DNA of 64,000 nt, taken from Patiria miniata. Taxonomy: Eukaryota; Echinodermata; Asteroidea; Valvatida; Asterinidae. Positions 60,949 to 64,000 of the stretch are shown here, piece by piece (position 1 is the stretch's first letter; each line of letters starts with the position of its first letter). Both the position numbers and the translations under genes were made by a program. The notes under the pieces were generated by a model. It was given only the letters and a program-made list of their open reading frames with translations. It was not told where the DNA came from and made no database searches. The stretch spans positions 5,947,874 through 6,011,873 of the forward strand of contig NW_024037070.1 of assembly GCF_015706575.1 (NCBI RefSeq), given 5' to 3'.

Positions 60949-61333
60949 TAGGCCCCCAAAAAAAGTCTCCGGTTTCTGGTATGCGCGCGCGTCGCCGTAG
61001 CCATGCGCGTCGGCAAAATGAAAAAGTTTTTTTTTTCAATGAAAGATGATGTCTCAAAACCGCCAAACTCACTGGTTTGACTGGAATCCTGCTGCTGCAC
61101 AATTTTAACGTGTTTTTAGATTGGGTTATGGTCGAGAATAAGCTTTATGTGGCCTCTCTGGACTCCCATATATTTGCGCTAAGTTTAGTTGGGCACCATT
61201 TGCAGTCTTCAGCCGACATTTGAAGCAAAAAAACATCAGGTAAAAAAAAAAAAAAGCCGCGTCGCCGCACCACTTTTTGGGCAAGCTCCATACCAGAAAC
61301 CGGAGACTTTTTTGGGGGGGGGGGGGGGGCCTT
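60949..61333. mobile_element. Short element with AGTCTCCGGTTTCTGGTATG ends
   Basis: AAAAGTCTCCGGTTTCTGGT at the left and ACCAGAAACCGGAGACTTTT at the right are perfect inverted ends, with C or G homopolymers and TTAGGCC/GGCCTTAG outside them. About 385 bp. It lies about 500 bases upstream of the DCAF11 start. Confidence 0.75.
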
Positions 61334-61398
61334 AGGGGTGGTTTTGGGGAGGGGAATATAAAAATAGATTGAGCCAGTTACCACTAATGGGTGGAACC

Positions 61399-61979
61399 TT
61401 ACGGTGGTGACCACTATTTGTGTAGCGCGCCCTCTATTGGAAGAAATTGATGTTGGTAAAATGTACGGGAGTGCCCTTACACACTACTTTTTGTTTTTGT
61501 CAAGTTTCATTTTTTTCTTCAACGGTTTGTGTTGAATTTTAAAACTACTGTGTTGTACATCACGACCAATTATAGGACGCAATTTGAATTCAATGCAATT
61601 TGGTTTTCTTGATTTATCGTCCCCACAAAGAGTGCTTTATTCATGTTCAATTAAAAAGTGACTTGAATTCAGATTGAATTTTTCGCGATTTGTACACTGG
61701 TTTTCTTTAAATCATATTAAATTTTTTCTTCCAGGGTTCTCGTCGATTTTCAAACTGGTTGTGTCCCATATCTCGAACAATTATTGGACGAAATTTCAAT
61801 TCAGTGCAATGTGTTTTTCTTGAGTTATCATCTCCACAAACTGTGTGTTATTTTTGTTCACTTAATGTCGACTTCGTCTGGGCAGATCGTGATCCGCGTT
61901 GCTTTACGATGGTGACCACTATTTGTGTTGCGCGCCCTCTATTGGAAGAAATTGATATTGGTAAAATGTACGGGAGTGC
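61399..61979. repeat. Direct repeat of 76 bp at 61399-61474 and 61904-61979
   Basis: GGTGACCACTATTTGTG, then GCGCGCCCTCTATTGGAAGA, then GGTAAAATGTACGGGAGTGC are shared with few changes, 505 bases apart. Between them lie two diverged blocks of about 200 bases related to each other (around 61500-61690 and 61700-61870). Confidence 0.75.
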
Positions 61980-62553
61980 TATGCCTTTTGTTGTGTTCAT
62001 TCAATCATTTAGAAGCCTTCAATGTTAAAAAAACCCACACACACACACAAGTTCTCCATACTTTGATCTGATAGGGTAGAAATGTATGCACCATCGAAGC
62101 TGCGTTCGGCCGATGTCCAGAAAGATCTTCCAACGCTCGACGCCATGACCATAATGAAGCCGTGGCTTAGAAAACATGCTCCCACCGCCCAACGCGCAGC
62201 CCGCCACCAACGTTTAATCAAGATAATATTAGTCTGGCTCTCTCACGCTGCCAAAGTGATAATGTATATTAATATCTGTGGTAACCATACCGAATGTAAA
62301 CCAACACAGTTTTCCTTGTGAATCGACCGTCCAGTTCTCCAAGCAAAAGGTTGTTTTCTATCTTAAATGTTTATGTATTTTTGTTGAAACTACATAGCTT
62401 TATAATCAAAGGAATAATATTCATTTTTGTCTTCTCTGTTACTAAATTACGCTGCTGAGTTGGTTCTCAGAAAGTGCAGAACAACGCCTTTCTTAATCTT
62501 ATTCCTCCGTCATGTATGTGACTAGCCCCATAAATGTGGCCTATTTACTGGAC

Positions 62554-63320
62554 GGGTCCTACTAAAGCGCGTCAACAAGCGTCAACAAGCGTCAACAAGT
62601 TTTAGTAGTCGTTAAGTGCGCGTCAACAAATTTTGTATAGGCCTTTGAACAATAAAAACAGCTTTATATGGTAGAAAAAGCAATAATGAACATCTTCTGC
62701 ATATCAATTAAAGTTAAAATTACTTAAATAGTGGTTTTCCAGCGCGAAATTTACGACGGGTTTTTCGGTTTAGTATTGGCTGCCATCTTGTTTGAGATCT
62801 ACATACTACGCATGCGTGGAGTGTACCATTCACGCATAGGGGTTTCTTTTAACGTTACGCTTAGGAATTAGGAAAACTATTTTTTTTTCAATTATAAATT
62901 ATGCAAAACTTGGTCACGGTACTTGGCTAATTATTTGAAAAATATGCCGACTGACACTGTTCACAATGTCTGCCAAAAAATCCCAATGCAAAAACCAAAC
63001 GAGGTTTCGCTAAGCGTAACGTATAAAGAAACCCCTATGCGTGAATGGTACACTCCACGCATGTGTAGTATGTAGATCTCAAACAAGATGGCGGCCAATA
63101 CTAAACCGAAAAACCCGTCGTAGATTTTGCGCTGGAAAACCACTTTTTAAGTTATTTTAACTTTAATTGATATGCAGAAGATGTTCATTATTGCTTTTTC
63201 TACCATATAAAGCTGTTTTTATTGTTCAAAAGCCTATACAAAATTTGTTGACGCGCACTTAACGACTACTAAAACTTGTTGACGCTTGTTGACGCTTGTT
63301 GACGCGCTTTAGTAGGACCG
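62554..63320. mobile_element. Foldback element, 767 bp, with perfect 8-bp target duplication
   Basis: Starts GGGTCCTACTAAAGCGCG and ends CGCGCTTTAGTAGGACCG, flanked by TACTGGAC at 62546-62553 and 63321-63328. The arms pair for about 325 bases. Each end has GCGTCAACAA three times in a row and once more near the GTTAAGTGCGCG word. No coding frame. Confidence 0.9.
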
Positions 63321-63328
63321 TACTGGAC

Positions 63329-64000
63329 TGCCTCCGTAAACATAGGCCACACGTCCACATGTACAAAAATCGTGTCGACTTTGCCAAATTTTGGGGGGAT
63401 TTGATTGGAAAAGTAATTTGGAAAACTTTATGTGAACATTGGTTCTATTCCAAAATTCCAAATGTGTCATTGAGCCAGTAGTCCTATCAAAAGAGAATAT
63501 CGAAATTTCAAATAAACATCTGTATGTATAATGTAGGCATGGTAGGCTATAACTTCTTGGACATGTTGGATTGTAATATCGTCAGACCATGGATGGAACT
63601 ATAGGAACACACTCGGACCCCTTAGCTACGCAGTCCTATTCCCGCGCACCCACCTTCAATTTGTGTCTGACAATGCAACATTATTTTCCGTTCTTTTTAT
63701 TTAATTAGATATTGTTGTTTTCTTTGTAATCCGTGGCTTTAAAGGATTTTTATTAAAAGGGAAATACATTTTGAGAACCATTTGGTTGAATGATAGTCTG
63801 GTTCCAACAGCCAAAGATCCTGACGAATACTATTAGGTGGGGAACCATACGGTTGACTGCCATACGGTAATGATAGCAGTTAAAAATCGTGTCACAGCTA
63901 CCCATAACTACTAATGATAGCAACTACGATTTATTGAATGATGCCCTTAATTGACGCACTATATCATAAAAACCCTCTTTTAAGATTTCACTTTTTTTGT
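63329..64000. other. No gene seen at the right edge
   Basis: AT-rich sequence without exon signals, RNA genes or clear repeat ends. ACCATACGGTTGACTGCCATACGGT near 63845-63868 has two close CATACGGT words only. Confidence 0.4.

Noticed and set aside
62025-62221. Minus-strand open frame with MASSVGRSFWTSAERSF that could be a first exon
   Set aside because: Base composition is exon-like, but no downstream exons exist between it and DCAF11, no family is recognised, and the plus strand has an equally good frame (62082-62321). Worth a transcript check only.

Overview
The window looks like nuclear DNA from an animal, most likely a marine invertebrate deuterostome such as an echinoderm or hemichordate. 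The lineage is a guess: the genes are intron-rich with GT-AG introns and small exons, the DNA is AT-rich by eye, the words TACATGTA and AGGCCTA recur, and the intergenic and intronic space is packed with tRNA-derived SINEs and short inverted-repeat DNA elements. Nothing bacterial, viral or LTR-like was recognised.

Five host genes can be assembled exon by exon. In order: a four-helix MARVEL-domain membrane protein on + (4701-7681, 5' exon not found); a membrane-anchored JmjC/cupin-type dioxygenase on - (13540-18747, four exons, complete reading frame); BOLA3, the mitochondrial iron-sulfur factor, on + (26258-33941, four exons, 109 aa); a TLC-domain membrane protein on + (38770-42447, two exons, 388 aa); and DCAF11/WDR23, the WD40 substrate receptor of CUL4-DDB1 ubiquitin ligases, on - (47807-60466, fifteen exons, 536 aa). 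They are unrelated housekeeping or membrane genes and do not form an operon-like unit. Reading frames were checked across each junction. The one doubtful junction is between exons 5 and 6 of DCAF11.

The rest is repeat landscape. The best defined pieces are: a 940-bp hAT element with a perfect 8-bp target duplication and a relic BED zinc finger (6372-7311); a 767-bp foldback element with a perfect 8-bp target duplication (62554-63320); a 3.1-kb inverted-repeat structure with near-identical 589-bp arms (19428-22521); a pogo/mariner-like element with TA ends nested inside an older short element in a DCAF11 intron (53360-54851); piggyBac-like TTAA elements (13109-13506, 28913-29332, 32042-32568, 39678-40206); a SINE with a 9-bp target duplication next to a splice donor (15988-16310); and exact-period tandem arrays of 94 bp and 167 bp. 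No new multi-gene system was found. The novelty lies in the short elements and in a few gene-structure points.
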